This document shows, piece by piece, positions 45,256-55,619 of a DNA stretch of 64,000 nt. Below the pieces are notes generated by a model. The model saw only the letters and a program-made list of their open reading frames with translations. It was not told the origin of the DNA and searched no databases. Each line of letters begins with the position of its first letter. Positions within the stretch are counted from its first letter, which is position 1. The stretch comes from Heliopora coerulea (lineage: Eukaryota > Cnidaria > Anthozoa > Scleralcyonacea > Helioporidae), in NCBI GenBank assembly GCA_030142905.1, contig JASJOG010000196.1:554688-618687 (forward strand), read 5' to 3'. The position numbers and the translations under genes were made by a program.

Positions 45256-46143
45256 ATGGCCACAGGAATAGACTTATCCGGCATTCCTCAATTTAACCCG
45301 AACGACGATCCGACATCAGTTAGTCAAAGATGGAAAGACTGGTTGAAACGCTTTTAACGCTTTATCGTGGCCATGGATATCAAAGACCCTACTCGCAAAC
45401 GAAATCTTTTGTTGTATCTGGCTGGGCCAGAAGTGGACAAAATATTTGAAACTTTGCCGGAGACTGGAGAAGAAGAAGATTTTGACCGGGCTGTAACGAA
45501 ACTCAACGAATATTATAGACCGAAAAAGAACGTTCTCTATGAAATACACGTATTCAGGCAGGCGAAGCAACGTCCAGACGAAACTGTGGACCAATTTCAC
45601 ACCAGGTTATGGCAGTTATCTCAAACATGCGAGTTTTCAAATCCCACTGTGGAAATAAAGATTCAATTGATGGAGCATTGCGCTTCGAGCCGCCTTCGCC
45701 GAAAAGCACTCCGTAGCGATGAAATCACGTTAGAAGAACTCTTAAAATACGGTAGACGTCTCGAGTGTTCAGAACGCCAACTTAAAGTCGTTGAAGAAAC
45801 AAACAACACTGCACAGGTCAACGCAATGCGTCGCAATGACAACAATCTTAGCCGTGCGAACGCTGGTAACATATCCAAACAAGCATGTTATTTCTGTGGT
45901 GAAAGCTTCCCACATAGGCAAGGTCGAAAATCGTGCCCTGCAATGGGCAAAACATGTCGTAATTGTGGAAAATTAGGCCATTTCGGACGAGTCTGTAAGT
46001 CCCAAGGATTTGCTCAATCAAATCGCAAACAACCGGATAGCGATGTAAAATCTAAGGATAGTAAAGTGAATGTGGTGAACCGTGATAACGGTTCACCATT
46101 GCACCAGACAGTGATAACGATAGTGAGTATGCATTCACCGTGA
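45256..46143 (+). pseudogene. gag: gag of the LTR element, interrupted
   Basis: Structural polyprotein of the retrotransposon particle. The frame opens at ATG 45256 shortly after the primer site. A TAA at 45355-45357 stops it after 33 codons, and the same frame then stays open to 46143. The body contains a capsid-like helical region. Near the end there are Cys-rich knuckles: CYFCGESF followed by further Cys, and a complete CCHC knuckle CRNCGKLGHFGRVC. The nonsense codon is a single lesion; I describe it only. A downstream in-frame ATG at 45373 could still give most of the protein. Confidence 0.85.
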
Positions 46144-46481
46144 GCGCAGCGAACAATTTAACGGACATGTCTGATGTAAACATGCCAAAAGATCTTCCGA
46201 TGTCCACTGTAAAAATCGGCAAAGAACGTGTCAAAGTGCTTATTGATTCAGGCGCTTCTGTAAACATCCTGTCCGGCCACGAATTTGAAAGGCTGAATAA
46301 ATCGATGCATATTACCTTGAGACCGACAAAACTAAAGCTGCACGCTTTTGGATCAACTTCGCCCATGCAATTACGTGGAAAATTTGACACTAGTCGAGAC
46401 GAAATCGAAAATGACAGTGGCAACATTTTACGTTACTCAACAAAACTGCGGATCTTTAATAAGCTGTACTACGTCAACTGA
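46140..46481 (+). pseudogene. protease region of the LTR element, frameshifted
   Basis: The frame overlaps the end of gag and contains the aspartic protease motif LIDSGASVNIL at about codon 38-48. The protease-like sequence then moves to another frame near 46383-46392, so this frame ends at 46481. The continuation in the second frame (46348-46716) carries the linker before RT. A second break lies at the A10 run 46661-46670. The two breaks separate protease from RT. Confidence 0.8.
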
Positions 46482-46670
46482 GCTCGGCATTATTCATCTT
46501 AAGCTGAATACAATCAAGAAATCTGTTCGAAATAAGCGACCCAAACATGTTATACCATCGAAACAAGAAGAAAATATTGACACCGTGGTGAAATCAACAA
46601 CGCCAAAAATAGAACCGGAAGTCGCAAACTCACAACCTACCATCGTTCACAAGGACATAGAAAAAAAAAA

Positions 46671-49412
46671 CTGCGTGGAAAATACCCAGACGTTTTCGAA
46701 GGCATTGGAAAATTAAAAAACTATGAACAATCTCTACACATTGACCATCAAGTAGCACCAGTATCCCAAATGTACAGACGTACTCCTTTTCATTTGCGCA
46801 AACAACTGGATAGGTGGATTGACGATTACCTTGCGAAAGACATTATTGAACCTGTACAAGATGAGAATACAGACTGGGTAAGTGGTTTAGTGGTGGCCCC
46901 CAAACCACATAATTCTGAAGACGTTCGAGTGTGCGGTGACTATCGCCAGGTGAATACTGCTGTTAAACGTGAACGCCACCCAATACCGACAATCGATGAA
47001 CTTCTTGAAGATTTAACCGATGCAAAAAAGTTCAGCAAAATTGACCTTCGAGCTGGATATCACCAGATCCCACTAACCAAAGAAGCTAGGTCCATCACTA
47101 CTTTTGTCACCCACCGGGGTTTGTTCCGGTATAAACGCCTTCCATTTGGCATAAAATCAGCCAGTGAAGTGTTTCAGAATGCAATTCAAAACGCCTTGCG
47201 TGGTCTTCAAGGAACTCGCAACATTGCTGATGACATCATACTATGGGGTCGAACAGAGCAAGAGCACAACGAGCGTTTACATGCACTATTTGCTCGTCTA
47301 CATGAGCGTGGTCTAACTGTTAATCCATCCAAGTGTCTATTTGCTCAAGATTCTCTTTGGTTTTATGGCTATAATCTCACAAAAAAGGGTTTAAAAGCTG
47401 ACCAAGCGAAAGTTGCGGCAATCCAACAATTTAGCACTCCCGAAAACATTAGTCAGCTTCGCAGTTTTCTCGGTCTTGCGACATATTGCTCTCGGTTCTT
47501 ACGAGATTTTGCTACTATCATGCAGCCATTACGTGAGCTTACTAGGCAAGGCGTTCCCTGGTCTTGGAGCAGTAATCACCAGAAAGCATTTGACTCCATC
47601 AAGGAAGCTATATCTCAAGATTGTATCATGGCATATTACAACCCACGGCAAGAAACACAACTAACTGTGGATGCAAGCCCTTATGGTTTAGGAGCAATTC
47701 TTTCTAACATCGACAAAAATGGTGCAATTCGTAATGTCGCCTATGCAAGCAGATCACTAACTGACACTGAGCAACGATATTCCCAAACGGAGCGGGAGGC
47801 CCTGGCTTTGGTATGGGGATGCGAGCGTTTCCATATGTATCTAATTGGCACAAAATTCCGCCTCTTTACCGATCATAAGTCATTAGAAATTTTATTCTCA
47901 CCTAAATCGCATCCGACAGCAAGAATTGAACGTTGGGTTCTTCGTCTTCAACAGTATGACTTTGTTGTGAAATACCGCAAAGGCGCAGACAACCCTGCTG
48001 ACATTCTATCACGCATGCCGCTACCCTCAAGCACCAGTAAACTCAATGTTGCTGACCACTATGTCAACTTCGTCGCGGCACATGCAGTACCAAAAGCTAT
48101 GACAATGGCCGAGATTGAAGAAGCAACAGCGCAGGATGAGCTATTGCAAATGGTCATCACATTATGTCAAGCGGACCAGTGGCCAAATAACGAGCCCAAC
48201 TTACAGCCTTATTATCGATTACGCCATGAGTTATCTATTACAAGAAACAACGTAGTGCTACGTGGTCATCGTATTATTATACCATCTGCCTTGAGGGACA
48301 AAACCTTGAACATTGCACACCATGGGCACCAAGGAACTGTTAAAATGAAACAGTTGTTGCGCACAAAGGTTTGGTGGCCTAATATAGACAAACAGATTGA
48401 AGAATTCATCAAGTCTTGTCTTCCTTGTCAAGCTACAGGTATTCCTCTGCCACCCCCTCCACTGCATATTACTCCAACTCCATCAACACCATGGACTCAT
48501 TTACACATGGACTTTTGCGGCCCTTTTCCTACGGGAGAAATGATATTTGTTCTCATCGACAGCTATTCCAAGTTTCCGGTGGTGGAGATAATGAAGTCGA
48601 CAACAGCGTCATCACTCATTAACAAACTGGAGAGAATATTTGCCACTCATGGTCTACCGACTAAAATAACCCCAGATAATGGACCACCATTTGACAGTTA
48701 TGAGCTAAACAACTATTTTAAAGAAAATGGCATTATCCACCTTCGAGTTACTCCTGCCTGGCCTCAGGCAAACGCGGAAGTAGAGTCTTTTATGAAGCCA
48801 CTGAACAAGGCAATCCGAGCTGCTAAAATTCAAGGAGAAGATTGGAGACGTGTCCTCTACCGATTTTTACTTTTCTACAGAGCAACACCCCACACGTCAA
48901 CAGGTGAGCCTCCAGCAGAACTGCTTTTTAATCGAGTTATTCGCAGTGGAGTACCTGCAATCAATGAGCAATACACTACGCCCGTTAACATAGCCGAAAG
49001 AAACAAGAAGGTAGAAGAAAGAATGAAACAACGAAAAGAGAAAGTGAAGACATATGTTGATGACACTCGTAGGGCGAAGGAAACAAATCTACAAGTCGGT
49101 GATACAGTTTTGGTACGGCAAAGCAAGAAAAACAAAATGTCTACGTTATATGACCCTCAACCATATACGGTAATATCAATCAAAGGAAGCTCGGTGACTG
49201 CAAGAAGAGGAGAGAACATCACGCGGCATATTTCCTTTATGAAAAAGTTCGGGGGAACTGCTAAGCAAAATGGAGATAAAGATGAATCCACAGATGAAGA
49301 AGAATCGTCAGGGACCACAGATGAACAAGAATCATCAGATGATGAACCTGTGCCGCAGCTGTCAAGATATCCTCGTAGAGTTAGAAGACAACCTGCATTT
49401 TTTGGCAGATAA
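46671..49412 (+). CDS. pol: pol: reverse transcriptase, RNase H and integrase (open frame)
   Basis: One open frame runs from just after the A10 run; its first ATG is at 46770 (880 codons from there). The RT has the FSKIDLRAGYHQI block and an IADD catalytic box in the place of the usual YxDD. RNase H has TVDASPYGLGA and FTDHKSLE. Integrase has the HHCC finger (HHGHQGT...CLPCQ) and the core acidic residues in HMDFCGPF, TPDNGPPF and NAEVESF. The C-terminal part is Lys/Glu-rich, with a chromo-less acidic tail (DEEESS, QESSDDE) ending PAFFGR. No stop interrupts these domains. Without the broken 5' part it has no protease. Confidence 0.93.
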   Translation: MRGKYPDVFEGIGKLKNYEQSLHIDHQVAPVSQMYRRTPFHLRKQLDRWIDDYLAKDIIEPVQDENTDWVSGLVVAPKPHNSEDVRVCGDYRQVNTAVKRERHPIPTIDELLEDLTDAKKFSKIDLRAGYHQIPLTKEARSITTFVTHRGLFRYKRLPFGIKSASEVFQNAIQNALRGLQGTRNIADDIILWGRTEQEHNERLHALFARLHERGLTVNPSKCLFAQDSLWFYGYNLTKKGLKADQAKVAAIQQFSTPENISQLRSFLGLATYCSRFLRDFATIMQPLRELTRQGVPWSWSSNHQKAFDSIKEAISQDCIMAYYNPRQETQLTVDASPYGLGAILSNIDKNGAIRNVAYASRSLTDTEQRYSQTEREALALVWGCERFHMYLIGTKFRLFTDHKSLEILFSPKSHPTARIERWVLRLQQYDFVVKYRKGADNPADILSRMPLPSSTSKLNVADHYVNFVAAHAVPKAMTMAEIEEATAQDELLQMVITLCQADQWPNNEPNLQPYYRLRHELSITRNNVVLRGHRIIIPSALRDKTLNIAHHGHQGTVKMKQLLRTKVWWPNIDKQIEEFIKSCLPCQATGIPLPPPPLHITPTPSTPWTHLHMDFCGPFPTGEMIFVLIDSYSKFPVVEIMKSTTASSLINKLERIFATHGLPTKITPDNGPPFDSYELNNYFKENGIIHLRVTPAWPQANAEVESFMKPLNKAIRAAKIQGEDWRRVLYRFLLFYRATPHTSTGEPPAELLFNRVIRSGVPAINEQYTTPVNIAERNKKVEERMKQRKEKVKTYVDDTRRAKETNLQVGDTVLVRQSKKNKMSTLYDPQPYTVISIKGSSVTARRGENITRHISFMKKFGGTAKQNGDKDESTDEEESSGTTDEQESSDDEPVPQLSRYPRRVRRQPAFFGR

Positions 49413-49462
49413 GACTTTTATCGTTTTGTTTTTTTTTTTTTTATTTGAACGTTGAACCTTTG

Positions 49463-49626
49463 TGTTTAGCTCGATGCGTCATGTGACAGTAGCCAATCAG
49501 ATAATGATTGGAGCATGAGGATTTGGGCGGGAGTTGTAGTTAGGGATTGTTGTTGAAATGATAGATATACATATGTGCACACTTTAGAGAAGTGTATAAA
49601 AATATGAAAACAAAGGATATACAATA
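49463..49626 (+). repeat. 3' LTR
   Basis: Matches the 5' LTR outside the inserted MITE. It contains an inverted CCAAT word (ATTGG), a TATA-like GTATAAAAATATG stretch and ends in ATACAATA. Confidence 0.8.
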
Positions 49627-49631
49627 GAGGG

Positions 49632-50458
49632 CTGGTGACGAAATCGGAAAACACAGACCGGAAACATCGTCGTTATTTTATGATTGGATTTACCCCCTCT
49701 TTACACTCCCTCAAAGAAAACGTGGAAGATTACAAATATTAGTCCGACATAATGTCGGATTTGTCGGACCACTGACGACGCCCCTGCTCAGTACTGAATG
49801 CCAAGTTACTTGACAGAGGCTGTAAATGTGTAATTTTCTGGTTACATTACTTGTGGTTATACAGTCTATATTGCTTAATTTAATAAAAAAAATCCGTACG
49901 ATAACGAAAAAAGAATATTCAGGTTTATAAAGGAGGAGGAGGAGTGCCGCGCTGGAGACACCTATATGTAGATCCCCCCCTGCTCTCACTTCTAATTTAA
50001 GGTAATACCAGGATCTCCTCCAATTAAAGCATCTCCCCCATTGCTTATGCGAAAGGAAACTTTCGCCTTCGTCTTCTGCTAAATTTCCAAAGATTATCAA
50101 GAGAGAAAAAGGATCCCTTCTCTCAGACACACAAACGATGTAGTAGAATTAAAGGAATCAACTTTTACCCCCTCTTTGCAACTCAGGCTTCTAAAAACAA
50201 TTCCACAGCGATTATACCATTACAAAGTGATACCATAACTTTAGGGAAATTAGCGATAAACTTCCCCTTTGCCTAGGAAAAATTTGAAAACGTTACAAGG
50301 GCTAACGTCCTTGAGACTTTTACAAATCTTCCCTCATTTGCTTTAATCGCTAATTTTCCTTAAATCACGCAATTTCTTTCAATAAAACCCTTCCTTTTAT
50401 CCCAAACCCTACTTCGTGAAACTCACTCCAAATATTTTTTTCGTCAATATACACCTAC
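49632..50458. other. intron of the dehydrogenase gene, no exon seen
   Basis: 49742-49784 has a GTCCGACATAATGTCGGA palindrome with words also seen at 44187-44200. The ORF at 49711-50130 has no domain. The exon that should carry the Tyr-x-x-x-Lys motif was not found here. Confidence 0.5.
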
Positions 50459-53400
50459 CAGCCAATGAAGCCATGTTGATGATTACACCACCATTATTCC
50501 CAGAATTCTTGTCCATCATCTCAATACCAAATTTGGTAGCATTGATGACCGCCCTCTAGGAAATCAATGGTTCTTGGTTTACCTTTGGGTGTCAGTTAGA
50601 ATAAGGAGCAATTCAAAGTGCACCTAACAAAAAAAATGACCTCAATTTTGTTTGAAAAAAGCCCCTTAGCTCTATCCGGTCCTTAACCGATTACTGTATT
50701 TCATTTTTACTCTGGCTAACCCTGGACGATTTTACTCGTCAAGGGGTGACATTTTTGACCGGAAAGGGTTAAAATAATAGGCAGTTCACAAAGCCAAGGA
50801 AAGTACCACGCCGCTAGAGAACGTGGTCATGAAATTCTCGTTAAACCATGGCATTTCCTGTAGCTGTGAACCCAAAAAGTCCGTGAACAATTCTTCGTTA
50901 CGGCCGTGTTCGCAAACACGTTTGATTAGCAGACAGTGGTAGCACCAGACGGGGTAACAGCCCCTCCATCGAGGGAAACTTAGCCCTCCTATCGGAGAAA
51001 AATTAACAGTTCATCGGTGATTGTCATTGATGATAACAGATTTATATTTCGTAAACTACGAGTACTTGTTATTAATTTAGTCACGAAAGATAATAGACTC
51101 CTCTCTTCATATCAAAAATCTAAAAACAAATACTGTTTCTAGTCAGTTGTTGCAATTATTGCTTGCGAAAAATAACATGTTTTCGACCTGCAAATCAGGG
51201 AATCATAAAGAGGGCATGGCGCTGATCACTCTGGTTTAGCCCCCTGTGGGGAACGTTAGCTCCTACGTTAGGGAATTCCTGGTACCACCCCTGTTTGGAG
51301 ATAACATCTACAAACGCCATTTAAAAAGCAACAGTGCATAGCAGGCTAAGACATATTGAATGTTATTAATCATGATATTAATAATTAACATATTCAATTC
51401 GAATTCTTATTGGATCAAAATAGTTTCTTTGTTCACCTCTGATTCAAGAAATCTGCATATTGGGTGAAGTGTTTAAGAATACGTTTATTTAACAAAGTTT
51501 GATTGACAGAACTTACATAATAGGAAGGAAAAATTGTGGTAATACTGTAGATATACTAGGCAGGAAACATAATTAAAAGGTGAATATTAGGTAATTAGCA
51601 CCCAGCAGATTACTTTAAGACATAACATAATGATTAATCAAAGATTATAAAAAAATTAAGAAGTAAAAATGGTACAATTCGACAAAATAATATGCTGGAT
51701 AGGGTGGTCTACAATAAAGAAAAGTAAAGTAAAGTAAAGTAAAGTAAAGTAAAGTAATGTAAAGTAAAGTAATGTAAAGTAAAGTAAAGAAAAGTAAAGT
51801 GAAAGTAAAGTAAAGTGAAGTAAAGTAAAGTAAAGTAAAAGTAAAGTGAAGTAAAGTAAAGTAAAGTAAAGTGAAGTGAAGTAAAGTAAAGTAAAGTAAA
51901 AGTAAAAAGTAAAAGTAAAGTAAAGTAAAAGTAAAAAGTAAAAGTAAAGTAAAGTGAAAGTAAAGTAAAGTGAAAGTAAAGTAAAGTGAAAGTAAAGTAA
52001 AGTGAAAGTAAAGTAAAGTGAAAATAAAGTAAAAGCAAAGTAAAGTAAAGTAAAGTGAAGTAAAGTAAAGTGAAGTAAAGTAAAGTAGAGTGAAGTAAAG
52101 TAGAGTGAAGTAAAGTAGAGTGAAGTAAAGTAAAGTAAAGCAAGGTAAAATAAAGTGAAGTAAAGTACAGTACAGTAAAGTAAAGTAAAGTAAAGTGAAG
52201 TGAAGTAAAGTGAAGTAAAGTAAAGTAAAGTAAAGTGAAAGTAAAGTAGAGTGAAAGTAAAGTAAAGTGAAGTAAAGTTAAAGTAAAGTAAAGTAAAGTA
52301 AAGTGAAGTAAAGTAAAGCAAAGTGAAAGTAAAGTGAAGTAAAGTAAAGCAAAGTGAAAGTAAAGTGAAAGTAAAGTAAAGTAAAGTAAAGTAAAGTAAA
52401 GTGAAAGTAAAGTAAAGTGAAAGTAAAGTAAAGTAAAGTGAAAGTAAAGTGAAAGTAAAGTAAAGTAAAGCAAAGTGAAAGTAAAGTGAAAGTAAAGTAA
52501 AGTAAAGTAAAGTGAAAGTAAAGTGAAAGTAAAGTAAAGTGAAAGTAAAGTACAGTAAAGTAAAGTACAGTAAAGTAAAGTAAAGTAAAGTAAGGCGAGG
52601 TACGGTAAAGCTAAGCTGTTTGCCACAGAGGTCCAGTAAGGACCACCCCTCATGGGTCCAGTGTTACTACATGAGAAACCAGAGTACCCAGAGAAAATTT
52701 GCAATGTTTGAGTCACAATCGACAACACTCTTCTCACATGTAAGCAGCGTAACTATAATCAGTACGTTGAATAGAAATGGAATCAAACCTTAGTCATAGT
52801 GGTCAGAGACATGTGCAGTACCACTGTGCCAAAGCATCCCTTTCCATTGTAACACTAGTACCCCATTAACAGTTTCCATATGCCTGTTAATGGATAAATT
52901 TTACTGTAATCTACTGTACTTCATGCTGTAAACCTACCAGATTTATATCCAACATTTTATCCCAGTCATTTACTGCAATAATTGCTGCATTGTTTACAAT
53001 TATGTCTATGCCATTAAATCTGCTCTTAACACTTTCAACCACATCTGAAGAATGAAGACATCAAGACTAAGAATTAGCTGCTAGACAGCAATTTTTGAAC
53101 AAAGAGCCAATAAAGGCAATTTATCATTAGTTTGATGACTGTACTCCCATCCTGTATAAGCCTCCTATGTGACAAATGCTTCCTAATGATTTTTACTTTA
53201 GTTAACAAAATAACTCTAAATCCTCACTAATAAAAATGCCCATGGTTATAATCAGTAAAGGGGCAACTTCACGAATCAAATGAATCCAGCAACAGTCTGG
53301 GGTAAATTTCTTCCCTTCATCATGATCAGTACCCAGTTTTCCATTCAAATTGTGAGGAGCATATATGTGATGATATGGTAGAACAGGATTCTACTATATT

Positions 53401-54619
53401 CCCTATGTCTTAAAGGTGATATAGTGAGTTGTAAGGAGAACAAACTAGATGGATCAGAGTACATCTGTACCTTCAGTGACTATACCAGAACATGTGAATT
53501 ATTGTTTGGTGAGTTGATATACCATATCTTGCATAAAGCTAAAAAGTGATGAGAGGCATCCTGAAGTATTCAAAACAAAAACACAGGAAATGCCAGTTTA
53601 TGTATGTACAAGAACAGAGGACAGAAATGTTCTGAGCATCTTCCAAAAACAAACCATATGTAGTGACTGTAAAATCTCAAGATAGTCTATACTGGACCAA
53701 ACAGGTCTTGTCAACACCCAACACTATCCATCACCATTTGTTGTGACAAATCATTGCTAGTCTTGCATTATTTAGTAGATGATAAAATTGTTTTCCATCA
53801 TGTCTGCAGAATGCACTACACAGATGTTGAAATAAGTTGCAATATTTTCTTCTTCAAGCAAATATTTAATTCTGAAAAAGAATGAAATGACTGGAATCAC
53901 TCAGAATAACCCAATGAAAGGCAGGTACCCACCTGGTGAATCTAGTTGGCTAATTCTTGCCAGCATAAAAGTCAAATATTCACCCTTCTCCCTAAATTGA
54001 TTATCTAGGTTGGTAGTTAACCCATTAAGGGGAGACAAGTCCCTGTCCCCTGAATCAATTCTTTTGGCATTAGCCATACAATACTCTAAAATGCAGGCTT
54101 GTCCCTTAATGGGTTAAGATCATGAATGTAACTTCAAAAAGCTTTTTCTCAGGTAGACTTTGCATTGGGTTGGCCTATTAAACTATCTCTCGGTTTTGAA
54201 GGCCAGCTGGGAGATGAAATAAAACCATCTCAGGTTGGAAAGCATTGATGCGATGAGATTGCCAACTGGAACATTCCCTCTGATGAATAAAATTGTCTGG
54301 TATCAGTGAGTATAAAATTACAAAAAGACCTTAACAAGGAAAGGCTTAGGGGAACCAGCTACTGAAATCCTGTTCTTTTAATTCAGCTCATCTTATTCCT
54401 TAAAAGAACTTGATGAGCCTTTTTCTACTACCATTTCCAGAACACATGACATTTGCATTGGCTGCTTAACATTAACCAGGCATAAAACTGACTACCTTTA
54501 AGCTGGTTCTTGTCAGCAACATCGCAGTGTCTGTACACAGTCCTTCCTTCCCCAAACTCATCATCTAATATCTCTTTTAAGGCTTCACCTTTAGCATCAT
54601 TTATGTCAAGATTTGCCAC
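50459..54619 (-). CDS. 15-hydroxyprostaglandin dehydrogenase-like SDR, three internal exons
   Basis: Members of this family oxidise the 15-hydroxyl of prostaglandins with NAD. Exons 54619-54496, 53044-52938 and 50555-50459 have canonical splice sites and join in phases 1 and 0. They encode VANLDINDAKGEAL...HCDVADKNQLK, then DVVESVKSRFNGIDIIVNNA and on to MLDINL, then an exon with GGVIINMASLAG. Intron positions equal those I recall for human HPGD exons 2-4. The Asp after the second beta strand suggests NAD, and the Ser of the catalytic triad is kept in MASLAG. NNAA replaces NNAG. The glycine-motif exon (upstream) and the Tyr-Lys and C-terminal exons (downstream) were not found. They may lie beyond large introns, or the gene may be partial. 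The LTR element and the AAAGT array are near or within its introns. Confidence 0.75.
50556..51714. other. dehydrogenase intron, left part
   Basis: AT-rich sequence. Around 50731-50775 CTCTGGCTAACCCTGGACGA ... AAAGGGTTAAAA looks like the right end of an abundant TTAA-type MITE. No exon is seen. Confidence 0.45.
51715..52608. repeat. AAAGT pentanucleotide satellite, about 0.9 kb
   Basis: Nearly uninterrupted AAAGT units with GAAGT, GAAAGT, AAAAGT and AGAGT variants. The two very long minus-strand ORFs over it (FTLLYFTSLYF type) are artefacts of the repeat. It directly adjoins the 3' end of the minus-strand SINE at 52609-52836. Confidence 0.97.
52609..52836 (-). repeat. tRNA-derived SINE, family 2
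   Basis: On the minus strand the head has an A box TGGCACAGTGG (complement of 52821-52831) and a B box GGTTTGATTCC (complement of 52779-52789). A body follows with GGTACTCTGGTTTCTCATG and GGACCCATGAGGGGTGGTCC, then the AAAGT array at its 3' side. It lies in the intron between dehydrogenase exons. Confidence 0.75.
53045..54495. other. dehydrogenase intron
   Basis: No exon beyond those listed. Contains the small TTAA-flanked element at 54017-54117. Confidence 0.6.
54017..54117. mobile_element. 93-bp piggyBac-like MITE
   Basis: TTAA at 54017-54020 and 54114-54117 encloses inverted ends CCCATTAAGGGGAGACAAG and its near complement CTTGTCCCTTAATGGG. TTAA target use is the hallmark of piggyBac. 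The interior is too short to code. Confidence 0.6.
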
Positions 54620-55130
54620 CTTTAAAAGACAAAAATACACCAAGAATGAACATTTAAATGTTTCCTGAAAAAAATCAACTCAGAGTTAGCTAAAAATTTT
54701 GGCTAGTATTTCATTATCATACAAATGAGATATCCCCACAATGTCATTCCTGGGGAAATTTAAGGGTTGGTAGTGAGATGAAGAAAAACTTTGTTAAAGG
54801 ACAGGGATCATATAACAAAATTTTCCAAGATTAGATTCCTCAGGTTATTCAAATTAATAATCTTAGAGTAAAGTGGATACCAATTCTAAAGACATTGCTT
54901 GGTATTGTCCTGAAACAGATGGTAATGTTTTCCAAAAGATTAGTCAAAGCTATTAATGCATTAATTCCATCACTTGTCCCTTTCACTTTTACCCATAACA
55001 AATGTAGAAACTTTTCAGAGTAAAGGGAAGACATGTTGGACAGCTAGAGAGTTATCAACTTATCACCAAATAAGGCTATGATAGGTTCTCTTAATCAGAG
55101 AAATTATGTAGCAACAGTGAGAATAAAATT

Positions 55131-55610
55131 ATTATGTTCTTAATATGTATGCTCTCAAGTTATTCTCTCAAAAAAACTTTTCTGAGTCCCTGACAGGAAT
55201 TGAACCCATAACCTTCTGATCACCAGTGAGATGCTCTAACCATTGAGCTACACAGACTCAGATGATGAGCAAAGGTTACATTTGTGAACTGGTTCATATG
55301 GATGGTAGACTTATGTACTTGCCAGTCTGCAAGTCTCAATATGTCGTCTATTATTACTAATCAATGATTCATTGATTAGTACTGTAACAATAGACGACAT
55401 ATTGAGACTCACAGACTGGCAAGTACATAAGTCTACCATCCATACAAACCAGTTCACAAATGTAACCTTCGCTCACCATCTGAGTCTGTGTAGCTCAATG
55501 GTTAGAGCATCTCACTGGTGATCAGAAGGTTACAGGTTCGATTCCTGTCAGGGACTCAGAAAAGCTTTTCTGAGAGAATAGCTTGAGAGCATACATATTA
55601 AGAACATTAT
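55131..55610. repeat. head-to-head SINE pair forming a 480-bp palindrome
   Basis: The left copy (minus, tRNA-like part 55183-55260) and the right copy (plus, tRNA-like part 55481-55558) meet at about 55368 in ACTAATCAATGATTCATTGA. Arms of about 235-240 bases differ by few substitutions and a 5-6-base indel near the centre. The tRNA part has A box TAGCTCAATGG, B box GGTTCGATTCC and a pairable 7-bp acceptor stem (TGAGTCT with GGACTCA). Confidence 0.88.
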
Positions 55611-55619
55611 AACCTACCA

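Larger units (their letters stand above)
44582..49626 (+). mobile_element. Ty3/gypsy-type LTR retrotransposon, nearly full length
   Basis: The 5' LTR is 44582-45243 (about 160 bases without the inserted MITE) and the 3' LTR is 49463-49626. The copies share GTCATGTGACAGTAGCCAAT and end in ATACAATA. The LTR copies differ by about four transitions and a small indel at their starts. A primer-site-like TTGGCGACGAGG follows the 5' LTR. Order inside is gag, protease, RT, RNase H, integrase, which is the Ty3/gypsy order. The flanking GAGGG duplication shows a clean insertion. The gag and protease regions are broken, so the copy is not autonomous as it stands. Confidence 0.88.

Noticed and set aside
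49742..49784. GTCCGAC palindrome as a transcription-factor site
   Set aside because: The same words occur at 44187-44200 beside other repeat-like sequence, so a dispersed repeat is the simpler reading.
51656..52737. Two long minus-strand ORFs (221 and 342 codons) rich in FTLLYF
   Set aside because: They are translations of the AAAGT satellite; a five-base repeat without stops gives long frames by itself.
55183..55558. Two possible tRNA genes with intact boxes and acceptor stems
   Set aside because: They continue into a shared SINE tail, form a palindrome and have relatives at 9036 and 18568, so they are SINE heads.
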